64,000 nt of DNA, from contig NZ_LMMT01000038.1 in the NCBI RefSeq assembly GCF_001422365.1, positions 139,979 to 203,978 on the forward strand, given 5' to 3'. The position numbers and the translations under genes were made by a program. The DNA comes from Pseudorhodoferax sp. Leaf265. GTDB lineage: Bacteria > Pseudomonadota > Gammaproteobacteria > Burkholderiales > Burkholderiaceae_C. Positions 51,761 to 61,615 of the stretch are shown here, one piece after another (positions within the stretch are counted from its first letter, which is position 1; every line of letters starts with the position of its first letter). The notes under the pieces were generated by a model. The model was not told the DNA's origin, made no database searches, and worked only from the letters and a program-made list of their open reading frames with translations.

Positions 51761-52977
51761 TGCCGCCCCGTGTGACCCCCGATCCGACGCTGCGCGGCCC
51801 GCTCGATGGTGTGCGCGTGGTCGACCTGTCGCGCCTGGTGGCGGGCAACATGCTGTCGCTGCAGCTGGCCGATTTCGGTGCCGACGTGGTCAAGGTCGAG
51901 TCGACCGAAGGCGACACGCTGCGCCAGTGGTGCGAGCCCGACCCGCAAGGCGGCGCCCCGTTCGATGGCTGGTGGCGCACCTATGCGCGCAACAAGCGCA
52001 GCCTGGCGCTGGACCTGCGCGACGCGCAGGCCATGGCCTTGCTGCGCCGCCTGCTGGCCTCGGCCCAGGTGCTGGTCGAGAGCTTCCGCCCGGGCACCCT
52101 GGAGGCCATGGGCCTGGCGCCCGAGACCCTGCTCGCGGAGCATCCCGGCCTGGTGGTGGTGCGCATTTCCGGCTGGGGCCAGAGCGGGCCCTACCGGGAG
52201 CTGCCGGGCTTCGGCAGCCTGGTCGAAGGCTTCAGCGGCTATGCGCACAAGCACCTGGAGCAGGGCACGCCGCGGCTGCCCAACATGGCGCTGGCCGACA
52301 TGGTGGCCGGCCTCACGGGCGCGTTCGCCACGCTGGCAGCGCTGCGCGAGGTGGAGGTCCACGGCGGCCGTGGCCAGGTGGTCGACCTGTCGCTGCTCGA
52401 CCCCATGCTGGCCATCATGGGCCCGGACGCCAGCGGCACCGCGCGCACCGGGCAGGCACCGGAGCCCACGCGCAAGATCGCCTCGCCGCGCGGCGTCTAC
52501 CGCTGCCGCGACGGCGGCTGGGTGGCCATGTCCGGCTCCACCGATGCCATGGCGCGCCGCGTGCTGCAGGCCATCGGCCAGGGCGCGCTGGCGGACGACC
52601 CGCGCTTTGCCACCAACGCGGCGCGGCTGCGGCACGACGCCGAGCTCGATGGCATGGTGGCGCAGTTCATCGCCGCGCGCGACCTGCCCGAATGCCTGGC
52701 CTTGTTCCGCGCCAAGGGGGTCACGGTGGGCCCGGTGCTCGATGCGCCCCGCCTGCTGGCCGACGCGCACGTGGTCGAACGCGGCTGCTATGTGGCGGTG
52801 GGCGAGCAGGGCACCGTCATGCATGCGGTGACGCCGCGCCTGTCCGGCACGCCGGGCGGCATCCGGCGCGAAGCGCCGGCGCTGGGCGAACACACCCGCG
52901 CGCTGGCCCTGGAACTGGGCTTGACCGAGGGTGAGCTGCAGGCGCTGCTCGAACGAAAGGCCGCGCGATGCGCCTGA
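51760..52977 (+). CDS. CaiB/BaiF-family (family III) CoA-transferase, citE-linked
   Basis: A 405-residue CoA-transferase. It opens GPLDGVRVVDLSRLVAGNMLSLQLADFGADVVKVES and contains the Asp in the region MALADMVAGLTGAF (about 178-191). With CitE behind it and overlapping by 10 bases, the likely reaction is transfer of CoA to a hydroxy-dicarboxylate such as malate or citramalate. It differs clearly from the CoA-transferase at 22463. Confidence 0.88.
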   Translation: MPPRVTPDPTLRGPLDGVRVVDLSRLVAGNMLSLQLADFGADVVKVESTEGDTLRQWCEPDPQGGAPFDGWWRTYARNKRSLALDLRDAQAMALLRRLLASAQVLVESFRPGTLEAMGLAPETLLAEHPGLVVVRISGWGQSGPYRELPGFGSLVEGFSGYAHKHLEQGTPRLPNMALADMVAGLTGAFATLAALREVEVHGGRGQVVDLSLLDPMLAIMGPDASGTARTGQAPEPTRKIASPRGVYRCRDGGWVAMSGSTDAMARRVLQAIGQGALADDPRFATNAARLRHDAELDGMVAQFIAARDLPECLALFRAKGVTVGPVLDAPRLLADAHVVERGCYVAVGEQGTVMHAVTPRLSGTPGGIRREAPALGEHTRALALELGLTEGELQALLERKAARCA

Positions 52978-53804
52978 ATGCCCTGCGTTCGCTGCTGTTC
53001 GTGCCCGCGACCTCCGAGCACCTGCTGGCCAGGGCGGCGCAGCGCGGCGCCGACGCCTTGGTGGTCGACCTGGAGGATGCCGTGCCGCTGGCGCGCAAGC
53101 GCGAGGCGCGCGGCCTGGCCGCGCTGGCGGTGGCGGCGCTGTCGGACCATGCGCCGGTGCTGCTGCGCGTCAATGCCGAGCCGGCCTTGCTGGCGCAGGA
53201 CCTCGCGGCGGCGCCACTGGAGCAGCTGGCGGCCGTGATGCTGCCCAAGGTCGAGTCGCCGCAGCAGGTGCAGGACCTGGCGGCCGCGCTGGCACGCAGC
53301 GGCCGGGCGGTGCCCATCGTCGCGCTGGTGGAGACGGCGCGCGGCGTAGTGCAGGCGGCGGCCATCGCGCAAGCCCATCCCTCCCTGGTCGCGCTGGGCT
53401 TCGGTGCCGAGGACTATGCCGCCGAGATGGGGGTGGCGCCGCAACCGCTGTCGCTGCGCTGGCCGGCGCAGCAGGTCGCCACCTGCGCGCGGGCCTCGCA
53501 GCTGGCGTGCTGGGGGCTGCCGGGCAGCGTGGCCGAGATCGCCGACATGGCGGCCTTCGCCGGCCTGGTGGCCGAGGCCCGGGCCATCGGCTTCACCGGC
53601 ACCGTGTGCATCCATCCGCGCCAGGTCGGCGTGGCCAACACCGGCTTCGGCCCGACGGCCCAGGAGCTGGCCTGGGCGCGCAAGGTGCTCGCGGCCGACG
53701 CGGACGCCACAGCCCGCGGTCAGGGCGCCGTCATGCTGGAGGGCCGGATGGTCGACCGGCCGATCGTGGAGCGGGCGCGGCGCTGGCTGGCGCAGCCGGG
53801 CTGA
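52968..53804 (+). CDS. CitE/HpcH-type beta-lyase
   Basis: A 278-residue TIM-barrel lyase cleaving a malyl- or citramalyl-CoA-type ester. Family marks are LRSLLFVPATSEHLLARA, DALVVDLEDAVPLARK with metal-binding Asp/Glu, MLPKVESPQQV and LVETARGVVQAAAIA. Its start overlaps the CoA-transferase by 10 bases. The last 74 bases are shared with the convergent GGDEF gene. Substrate size is unknown. Confidence 0.87.
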   Translation: MRLNALRSLLFVPATSEHLLARAAQRGADALVVDLEDAVPLARKREARGLAALAVAALSDHAPVLLRVNAEPALLAQDLAAAPLEQLAAVMLPKVESPQQVQDLAAALARSGRAVPIVALVETARGVVQAAAIAQAHPSLVALGFGAEDYAAEMGVAPQPLSLRWPAQQVATCARASQLACWGLPGSVAEIADMAAFAGLVAEARAIGFTGTVCIHPRQVGVANTGFGPTAQELAWARKVLAADADATARGQGAVMLEGRMVDRPIVERARRWLAQPG

Positions 53805-54840
53805 GCGACGGTGGCGGTTCTGCGCAGGCCGCCCCTTCCGCGCGGCTGCGGCCGCGGTCCTTGGCCGCGTACAGCGCCCGGTCGGCACGCTGCAGCAGGG
53901 CGTCGGCGCTGTCGCCTGGCTGCACGCTGGTCACGCCGCAGCTCACGCTGACCGAGTGGCCGCCGGCCAGTGGCCTGCAGGCGACGTGGGCGCACAGCGC
54001 GTGGGCCTTGTCCAGCGCCTGCGCGAAATCGGTCTCGGGCAGCACGACGATGAACTCCTCACCGCCCCAGCGGCCCAGCATGTCGACATCGCGCAGCGTC
54101 TCCTTGGCGCGTGAGGCCAGGGCCGCCAGCACCGCATCGCCGACGGCATGCCCGTGGCGGTCGTTGACCCCTTTGAAGTGGTCGATGTCGACCAGGATGA
54201 CCGAGAACGCGTGGCCGCAGCGCCGCGCTCGCAGCAGCTCGGAGGCGATCACTTCGTTCACGCGGCGCCGGTTCGCCAGGCCGGTCAGGGTGTCCGTGTT
54301 CGCCAGGTGCGCGAGTTCGTCCACCGTCAGCTGGGCCGCCTGCAGGCGGTGCTGGTAGCTGGAGAAGAAGTGCAGCGCCGCGATCAGGATGGCCGACACC
54401 ATGTGCAGCTGGAACGTGAAGTTGGCATGCGGCGCCACCGGGCGCTGGAGCAGGTAGGGCAGGCTGATGGCGACGAACAGCGCCATGATGGCCAGCGACA
54501 GCCGCAGGCTGGACCGGTGCCCGGTCAGCGTGAAGGCGAACACGTAGATGACCGGGATCCACAGGTACAGCGGCTGGATGTCGATCTCCCCGCCCAGGGC
54601 CGGCACGTACAGGCGCAGCGCCATGCAGATGGCGCACAGGCCCGCCGCGAACAGCAGGCAGGCCATGTCGACCACGCGCATCGGCAGCAGGCGGCGCCAG
54701 ACCACGAAGAACGTCGCCGGATGGAACAGGATGTTCAGGCCGAACACCGCGCGCAGCACGGGGGACGATTCGCCGCGCGCCTCGATCAGGCCCCAGGCCG
54801 TGCCGGAACTGACCCAGGCCAATGCGAGGATGGCCAGCAT
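53731..54840 (-). CDS. Membrane diguanylate cyclase (GGDEF)
   Basis: A 369-residue protein making cyclic di-GMP from two GTP. The first about 190 residues contain about 6 hydrophobic segments (MASE-like sensor). The GGDEF domain follows, with the active site RWGGEEF and an allosteric RxxD inhibitory site (RDVD) five residues before it, so product feedback is likely. A proline-alanine-rich tail ends inside citE on the opposite strand (74-base overlap). The start is uncertain: ATG at 54840 is chosen, a TTG at 54876 is possible, and no good ribosome-binding site is seen at either. Confidence 0.83.
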   Translation of the reverse strand: MLAILALAWVSSGTAWGLIEARGESSPVLRAVFGLNILFHPATFFVVWRRLLPMRVVDMACLLFAAGLCAICMALRLYVPALGGEIDIQPLYLWIPVIYVFAFTLTGHRSSLRLSLAIMALFVAISLPYLLQRPVAPHANFTFQLHMVSAILIAALHFFSSYQHRLQAAQLTVDELAHLANTDTLTGLANRRRVNEVIASELLRARRCGHAFSVILVDIDHFKGVNDRHGHAVGDAVLAALASRAKETLRDVDMLGRWGGEEFIVVLPETDFAQALDKAHALCAHVACRPLAGGHSVSVSCGVTSVQPGDSADALLQRADRALYAAKDRGRSRAEGAACAEPPPSLSPAAPASAAPAPRSAGRPSGPPA

Positions 54841-54923
54841 GACGCGGCGCTTGAGTGGGTCGGCAGGTGCGGGCAAGGGGGCGTTGGCGTGGTCCGGGTC
54901 CGCGAGAGTATCGCCAACACGTG

Positions 54924-55856
54924 TCAGAGGCCGGGCGCCACCAGGCCCTCCAGCGCCTGCCGCGGCAACTGCCCCGCCAGGCCGATGGCCACCACCATGG
55001 CGCCGCCGGCAGGCGGCGCGGCGGGCCGCAGGCTGGCGCGCCGGCCGGCGAACTGCAGCTCGTGCCAGGCGTGCTCGCCCGTGCGCACCAGGCCCTTGAG
55101 GCGCAGCACGCCGGCCGGCACCCGGTCCAGCCAGGCCTGCAGGGCGGCTTCGGACAGCACGGCGTCGGGCCGGGCCGACCAGGTGGCGAACTGCTGGCCA
55201 TGGCGGGGCGGCGCGGCCACGCGCAGCGGCACACCGGCCGGCCGTGGCTCCGCCTGGCGTAGCAGCGCGGCGCCGCTCAGCAGCGCGGTGGGCACCTCGG
55301 CCTGCACCGCCGCGCAGCGGCGCGCGCCGGCGGCATGCGCATCGGCCCAGGCGTGCACGCGGGCCAGGGTGCCGGCATCCACGAGCTCGGTCTTGTTCAA
55401 CACCAGCAGATCGGCCCTGGCCACCTGGCGCGCCAGCGTGTCGGCCAGCAGCGGATCGGCCGCCTGCGCCAGCACAGCGCTGGCATCGACCAGCACCACC
55501 ACGCCATCGAGCACCAGCGCCGGATCGGCATGGCCCAGTTGGGCGATGCGCCAGGGGTCGGAGACGCCACTGGCCTCGATGACCACGGCATCGAAGTCCT
55601 GCCGGCGCTCCAGCACCTGGAGCAGCGCCATCGACAGGTCGTCGCCGATCTGGCAGCACACGCACCCGTTGCTCAGCGCCAGCGTGTCGCCGCTGTTGTG
55701 CGCGACGAGTTCGGCGTCCAGGTTCAGCGCGCCAAAGTCGTTGACCAGCACGGCCAGCCGCTGGCCACCGGCGTGGCGCAACCAGTGGTTCAGCAGCGTG
55801 GTCTTGCCGGCGCCGAGGAAGCCGCCGATGACGGTGAGCGGCAACCGCTGGCTCAT
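54924..55856 (-). CDS. CobW/COG0523-family GTPase (metallochaperone)
   Basis: A 310-residue G3E GTPase. The P loop is GGFLGAGKT (11-19), the metal motif CxCC lies at residues 65-68 in NGCVCC, and VIEASGVSDPW plus VLNKTELVDA supply the other GTPase motifs. COG0523 proteins deliver zinc or other metals to client enzymes. Its start overlaps the stop of the upstream amidohydrolase gene by ATGA, so the amidohydrolase is the likely client. Zur or B12 signals are not visible nearby. Confidence 0.88.
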   Translation of the reverse strand: MSQRLPLTVIGGFLGAGKTTLLNHWLRHAGGQRLAVLVNDFGALNLDAELVAHNSGDTLALSNGCVCCQIGDDLSMALLQVLERRQDFDAVVIEASGVSDPWRIAQLGHADPALVLDGVVVLVDASAVLAQAADPLLADTLARQVARADLLVLNKTELVDAGTLARVHAWADAHAAGARRCAAVQAEVPTALLSGAALLRQAEPRPAGVPLRVAAPPRHGQQFATWSARPDAVLSEAALQAWLDRVPAGVLRLKGLVRTGEHAWHELQFAGRRASLRPAAPPAGGAMVVAIGLAGQLPRQALEGLVAPGL

Positions 55857-57532
55857 GGCGCCGGGAACACGCGGCCCGACAGCACCGTGCCCCAGACCGG
55901 GATGTCCTTCAGCGCCATCGGATCGACCGCGAGCGGGTCGTCCTCCAGCACGCAGAAGTCGGCGCGCTTGCCGCAGGCGATGGAGCCGATCTCGTGGTCC
56001 AGCTTGAGCGTGTAGGCCGGCCCCAGCGTGATGGCGTGCAGGGCCTGCTGCACCGTGAGCTTCTCGGCCTCGCCCAGCACGCGGCCTTTGGGCGTGACGC
56101 GGTTCACCGCGCACCAGGCCGTGAACAACGGCCCCAGCGGCGTGACCGGTGCGTCGGAGTGGATGGCCAGCGGCACGCCGGCGGCCAGCGCGCTGCCGCA
56201 GGCGTCCAGCCGCATGGCGCGGTCCGGGCCCATGGTCATCTCGTAGTGCTGGTCGCCCCAGTACCACAGGTGGTTGGCGAACAGGTTGGCGCACAGGCCC
56301 AGCGTCGCCATGCGGCCGAACAGCGGGCCGTCGATCATCTGGCCGTGCTGCAGCGTGTGGCGGTGGTCGGGCCGCGGCGCGCGCGCCAGCACGCGGCCGA
56401 TGGCGTCGATGGCGACCTCGCTGGCCTCGTCGCCATTGGTGTGGGTGTGCACCAGCAGGCCGGCGCGGTGGTAGGTCTCGAAATCGGCCTCGTACTGCGC
56501 CGGCGCCATGACCCAGATGCCGTTGGGTGCGCCGTTGTAGTGCCCGGGCCAGCGCAGCCGGGCCGAGAAGCCCTGGATCGAGCCGTCCAGCATCATTTTG
56601 ACGAGGCCGTAGCGCAGCCGGTCGGTGTTGCGCGCCATCAGCGTCTTCACATGCTCGGCGCCGGCCTGCGCGGCATGCGTGCCGTGGAAGGCCTGGAAGG
56701 CCGGCAGGATGCGGATGGAGACGGCATCGTCCGAGAGGGCGGCCTCGAGCACGCGCACGTCGTCCTCGGCCAGCTTGTTGACGAGGTCGGTGGCCGTGGT
56801 CACGCCCTGGCGGCAGGCCAGGCGCGCGAACGAGCGCACGCCAGCCTCGGTCATCGGCGCCAGCAGGCCGGCGTTGCCGATCTTGCGCAGCACCAGGAAC
56901 ATGGCGGCCGGCTCCTGCAGCTCGCCCGTGGGTTCGCCGGCCCGGGCGTGGCCTTCGGCGAACTTGACGACGCCCTCGACTTCGCCATCTGCTCCGGTAT
57001 GGCGCGTGATCTCGGCGCTGCGCAGCATGGCCGTGTTCACGTTCATGAGGTGGCCGTTGGCGTGCGCGATGATGATGGGTCGCACGGCGCTGGCGCGGTC
57101 CAGGTGCTCCACCGTCATGCGCTCGCCGCCGAAGTAGATCGGGTCGAAGCCCCAGGCGATCAGCGGCGCGCTGGCGCCCTGGCCCTCGGCGTCCATGCGT
57201 GCGGAGACCTCGGCCAGCCGCGCGACCACGGCGTCCATGGAGCGCAGGCCCGGCCAGACCTTGCCGTCCGGGTCGCGGCGGTCGAACCAGCCCAGATAGG
57301 TCCACTCCCACATGCTGCCTTCCTTGAGGTGGCAGTGGCCCTCGACCAGTCCGGGCATCAGCACCTTGTCGGCGAAGCGCTCGTCGAGTGTGTAGGCGCC
57401 CCAGGCAGCGCAACGGGCCAGATCGCCGACGGCCAGGATGCGGCCCTCGCGCACGGCCACGTGCGTGGCTTCGGGCTGGCCGGGTTCGAGCGTGATGATC
57501 TTGCGGGCGCGGTAGACGGTGGTCGTGGTCAT
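55853..57532 (-). CDS. YtcJ-like amidohydrolase (Amidohydro_3)
   Basis: A 559-residue metal-dependent hydrolase of the amidohydrolase superfamily. The N-terminal metal motif is LVEGHCHLKEG (about 60-70, H-x-H), with later His residues in LVHTHTNGDEASEVAIDAI and RHTLQHGQMIDG, and the C-terminal Asp in AIHSDAPVTPLGP. It removes an amide or ester from an unknown imported substrate. It is transcribed behind the dpp genes and is translationally coupled to the CobW-type GTPase gene. Confidence 0.87.
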   Translation of the reverse strand: MTTTTVYRARKIITLEPGQPEATHVAVREGRILAVGDLARCAAWGAYTLDERFADKVLMPGLVEGHCHLKEGSMWEWTYLGWFDRRDPDGKVWPGLRSMDAVVARLAEVSARMDAEGQGASAPLIAWGFDPIYFGGERMTVEHLDRASAVRPIIIAHANGHLMNVNTAMLRSAEITRHTGADGEVEGVVKFAEGHARAGEPTGELQEPAAMFLVLRKIGNAGLLAPMTEAGVRSFARLACRQGVTTATDLVNKLAEDDVRVLEAALSDDAVSIRILPAFQAFHGTHAAQAGAEHVKTLMARNTDRLRYGLVKMMLDGSIQGFSARLRWPGHYNGAPNGIWVMAPAQYEADFETYHRAGLLVHTHTNGDEASEVAIDAIGRVLARAPRPDHRHTLQHGQMIDGPLFGRMATLGLCANLFANHLWYWGDQHYEMTMGPDRAMRLDACGSALAAGVPLAIHSDAPVTPLGPLFTAWCAVNRVTPKGRVLGEAEKLTVQQALHAITLGPAYTLKLDHEIGSIACGKRADFCVLEDDPLAVDPMALKDIPVWGTVLSGRVFPAP

Positions 57533-57547
57533 GCGGTGGTGTGGCTT

Positions 57548-58572
57548 TCAGGCTGGCATGGCCAGCGGTGCGACGGGGACTCCGCCATGGTTTTCGACGC
57601 GGATGCAGCGCACCCAGTGGCCCGGTGCGGCCTCGCGCAAGGGCGGCAGCTCGGCCGCGCAGGCCGGCACCGCCACGGGGCAGCGGCCGGCGAAGCGGCA
57701 GCCCGGCGGCGGGTTGATCGGGCTGGGTGGATCGCCCGTGAGCTTGATGCGCTGCGCGGCGCGCTGGCGCCCGCCACCCACCGTGGGCACGGCGGACATC
57801 AACGCCACGCTGTAGGGGTGCAGCGGCCGCGCGAAGAAGGTCTTGCGCGGCCCCTGTTCCACGATCTGGCCCAGGTACATCACGGCGATGTCGTCGCAGA
57901 TGTGCTCGACCACCGCCATGTCGTGCGAGATGAACAGGAAGGTCAGGCCCAGGTCCTTCTGCAGCCGCGCCAGCAGGTTCAGGATCTGCGCGCGGATCGC
58001 GATGTCCAGTGCCGACACGGGTTCGTCGCAGACCACGAGTTCGGGGTTGGTGGCCAGCGCGCGCGCGATGTTGATGCGCTGGCGCTGTCCGCCCGAGAAC
58101 TGGTGCGGGAACAGGTGCTGCTGTTCGGGCCGCAGGCCGACCTGCGTGAACAGTTCGGCCACGCGCGCCTCGCGCTCGGCCGGCGTGCCGACCTGCATGA
58201 GGTCCAGCGGCGCGCGCACGGCGGCGCCGGCGCGCTGGCGCGGGTTCAGCGAGGAGAACGGGTCCTGGAACACGATCTGCATGCGCCGGCGCGCCTGGCG
58301 CAGGTTCTCGCCGGAGAGCGCGGCCAGGTCGGTGTCGCCCAGGCGCATGCGGCCGCCCGTCACGGGCGCCAGCCGCATCACGGCCAGGGCCGTGGTGGTC
58401 TTGCCCGAGCCCGATTCGCCGACCACGGCCAGCGTGCTGCCGCGGCGCACGCGGAAAGACACGCCATCGACGGCCTTGACCACCTCCGGCGAGGCGAACA
58501 TGCCGCCTCCCGACCGCGGAAAGTGCACCTGCAGGTCGTCCACCTGCAAGAGGATGTCTTCGGTGCGTGCAT

Positions 58573-58576
<4 letters not shown>
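57548..58576 (-). CDS. Dipeptide/oligopeptide ABC transporter ATPase (DppF-like)
   Basis: A 342-residue ATPase with Walker A GESGSGKTT, the DppF-type VFQDPFSSLNPR segment, signature FSGGQRQRINIARAL and Walker B LVVCDEPVSALD. A C-terminal Cys-rich zone (CRFAGRCPVAVPACA) resembles the iron-sulfur-type region seen in this group. Its start overlaps the DppD-like stop by ATGA. Confidence 0.9.
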
Positions 58577-59606
<1,030 letters not shown>

Positions 59607-59607
<1 letters not shown>

Positions 59608-60515
59608 CAGCGTTCCCTCAGTTTGGGGTTCAAGGCATCGTTGAGGCCGTCGCCGATCAGGCTGACGGCCAGCACGGTGATGAAGATCGCCGCACCCGGG
59701 AAGGCCACGGCCCACCAGCACGACAGCACGTACTGGCGCGCCGAGCCGATCATGAGACCCCAGCTCATCTGGTTCGGATCGCCCAGGCCGAGGAAGGACA
59801 GGCCGGCCTCGAACAGGATGGCGGCGCCCACGGCCAGCGTGGCCGACACCACCAGCGAGGGCAGCGCGTTGGGCAGAATCACCTTCCAGATGATGCGGGC
59901 GTCGCGTGCGCCGATGGCGCGCTCGGCGCGCACGAATTCCAGGTTCTTGGTCTTGAGGAATTCGGCCCGCGCGAGCCGCGCCGTGCCGGGCCAGCTCACG
60001 ATGCCGATGGCCAGTGTGACGGTGACCAGCGAGGGCGAGAACAGCGTGACCACCACCATGGCGAACAGCAGCGCCGGCAGCACCTGGAAGAACTCGGTCA
60101 CGCGCATCAGCAGCGCGTCCACGCGGCCGCCGTAGTAGCCGGCCAGGGCGCCCAGCGAGACGCCGATCACCACCGACAGCAGCGCTGCGAAGGCGCCGAC
60201 CAGCAGCGTGGCGCGCCCGCCGTAGACGATGCCGGTCAGCACGTCGCGGCCGAGTTGGTCGCTGCCCAGCCAGGCTTCCTCGCTGAACGGCGGCGACAGC
60301 GGCATGGTGCGGATCTCGAACGGGTCGGCCGGATAGACCCAGGGACCGACGATGGCCACCAGCAGCACGGCGATCAGCATCACCATGCCGGCGATGGCCG
60401 CAGGGTTGCGCAGGAACATGCGCAGCGCCTCGCGCGCGGGATGCTCGGGCGCGGCGGTTGCGGCTGCCAGCCGCGCGGCGGGCAGGGGCGAGACGGGTGG
60501 GGCGGTGGTGGTCAT
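59607..60515 (-). CDS. Dipeptide/oligopeptide ABC transporter permease (DppC-like)
   Basis: A 302-residue inner-membrane protein with an Ala/Pro-rich cytoplasmic N-tail (about 1-35), a first membrane segment (about 40-60) and the permease core containing [13 protein letters not shown]-like [15 protein letters not shown] and the EAA loop [20 protein letters not shown]. About 6 hydrophobic segments. It is coupled to the ATPase genes. Confidence 0.9.
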
Positions 60516-60522
60516 GGTGTTC

Positions 60523-61500
60523 TCAGGCGGTCTTGATGCGTGGGTCGATGAGGCGGTAGGCCAGGTCGGTCAGCAGGTTCATGACGACCACGACGATGGA
60601 GGAGAACAGCAGCACGCCGAGGATGGTGGGGTAGTCGCGCCGCAGCACCGAGTCGAAGGCCAGGCGGCCCAGGCCTGGCCAGTTGAAGACCGTCTCGACG
60701 ATGATGGCGCCGGCCATCACGTTGCCGAACTGCAGGCCGAGCATGGTCACCACCGGCAGCAGGGCGTTGCGCAGCGCGTGTTTGTAGAGCACGACATGCT
60801 CCGCAAGGCCCTTGGCGCGCGCGGTGCGGATGTAGTCCGAGCCCAGCACGTCCAGCATGGAAGAGCGCGCCAGCCGGCTGTACTGGGCGAGGTAGACCAG
60901 GGCCAGCGTCACCGCGGGCAGCACCAGGTGGTGCGCCACGTCCAGCATGTCGGTCAGACCGGTGGCGCCCACCGAGTCGGCCGAGCGCATGCCCGCCACC
61001 GGCAGGATCGGCAGCCAGGACGCGAACAGCAGCACCAGCAGCATGCCGGTCCAGAACACCGGCGCGGCGAAGCCCACCAGCGAGAGCACGGTGATGCACT
61101 GCGACAGCAGGCCATTGGGCCGGCGCGCGGACAGCACGCCCAGCAGCGTGCCGGCCAGGAAGGCCAGCAGCACCGCGGAGACCACCAGCAGCAGCGTGGC
61201 CGGCACGCGCTCGAAGATCATCTGCGCCACGGGCAGGTTGAAGAAGTAGGAGTAGCCGAGGTCGCCGCTCAGCACGCGGCCGAGGTAGATGCCCAGCTGC
61301 ACCGGCAGCGGGCGGTCCAGCCCGTACTGGGTGCGCAGCTGGGCCATGAGCTCGGGGCTCATGCCGCCGCTGGCGCCGGCGATGGTCTCGACCGGATCGC
61401 CGGGTGCGGCGTGCACCAGCATGAAGTTCAGCACCACCACGGCCAGCACCAGCAGGAAGCCCTGGAGCAGGCGGGTTGCAAGAGCGCGCAGCATGTTCAT
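60523..61500 (-). CDS. Dipeptide/oligopeptide ABC transporter permease (DppB-like)
   Basis: A 325-residue permease with an N-terminal anchor (about 8-30), the family's VHAAPGDPVETIAG and YGLDRPLPVQLGIYLGRVLSGDLGYS, and the EAA-type loop DYIRTARAKGLAEHVVLYKHALRN in part. Six hydrophobic segments are visible. It is the first gene of dppBCDF. Its own promoter must lie in the 115 bases between its start and the opposite HD-GYP gene. Confidence 0.9.
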   Translation of the reverse strand: MNMLRALATRLLQGFLLVLAVVVLNFMLVHAAPGDPVETIAGASGGMSPELMAQLRTQYGLDRPLPVQLGIYLGRVLSGDLGYSYFFNLPVAQMIFERVPATLLLVVSAVLLAFLAGTLLGVLSARRPNGLLSQCITVLSLVGFAAPVFWTGMLLVLLFASWLPILPVAGMRSADSVGATGLTDMLDVAHHLVLPAVTLALVYLAQYSRLARSSMLDVLGSDYIRTARAKGLAEHVVLYKHALRNALLPVVTMLGLQFGNVMAGAIIVETVFNWPGLGRLAFDSVLRRDYPTILGVLLFSSIVVVVMNLLTDLAYRLIDPRIKTA

Positions 61501-61615
61501 GTCATCGAGGGGAGTTGGGGTGATGCGGACCAGTATGCGGCGTGTGTGCAGTTCATTTCAACGGGGGATTCGCGCATAAACTGCATGCGATCAGACGGGC
61601 GGAGCGGAGGATGCG

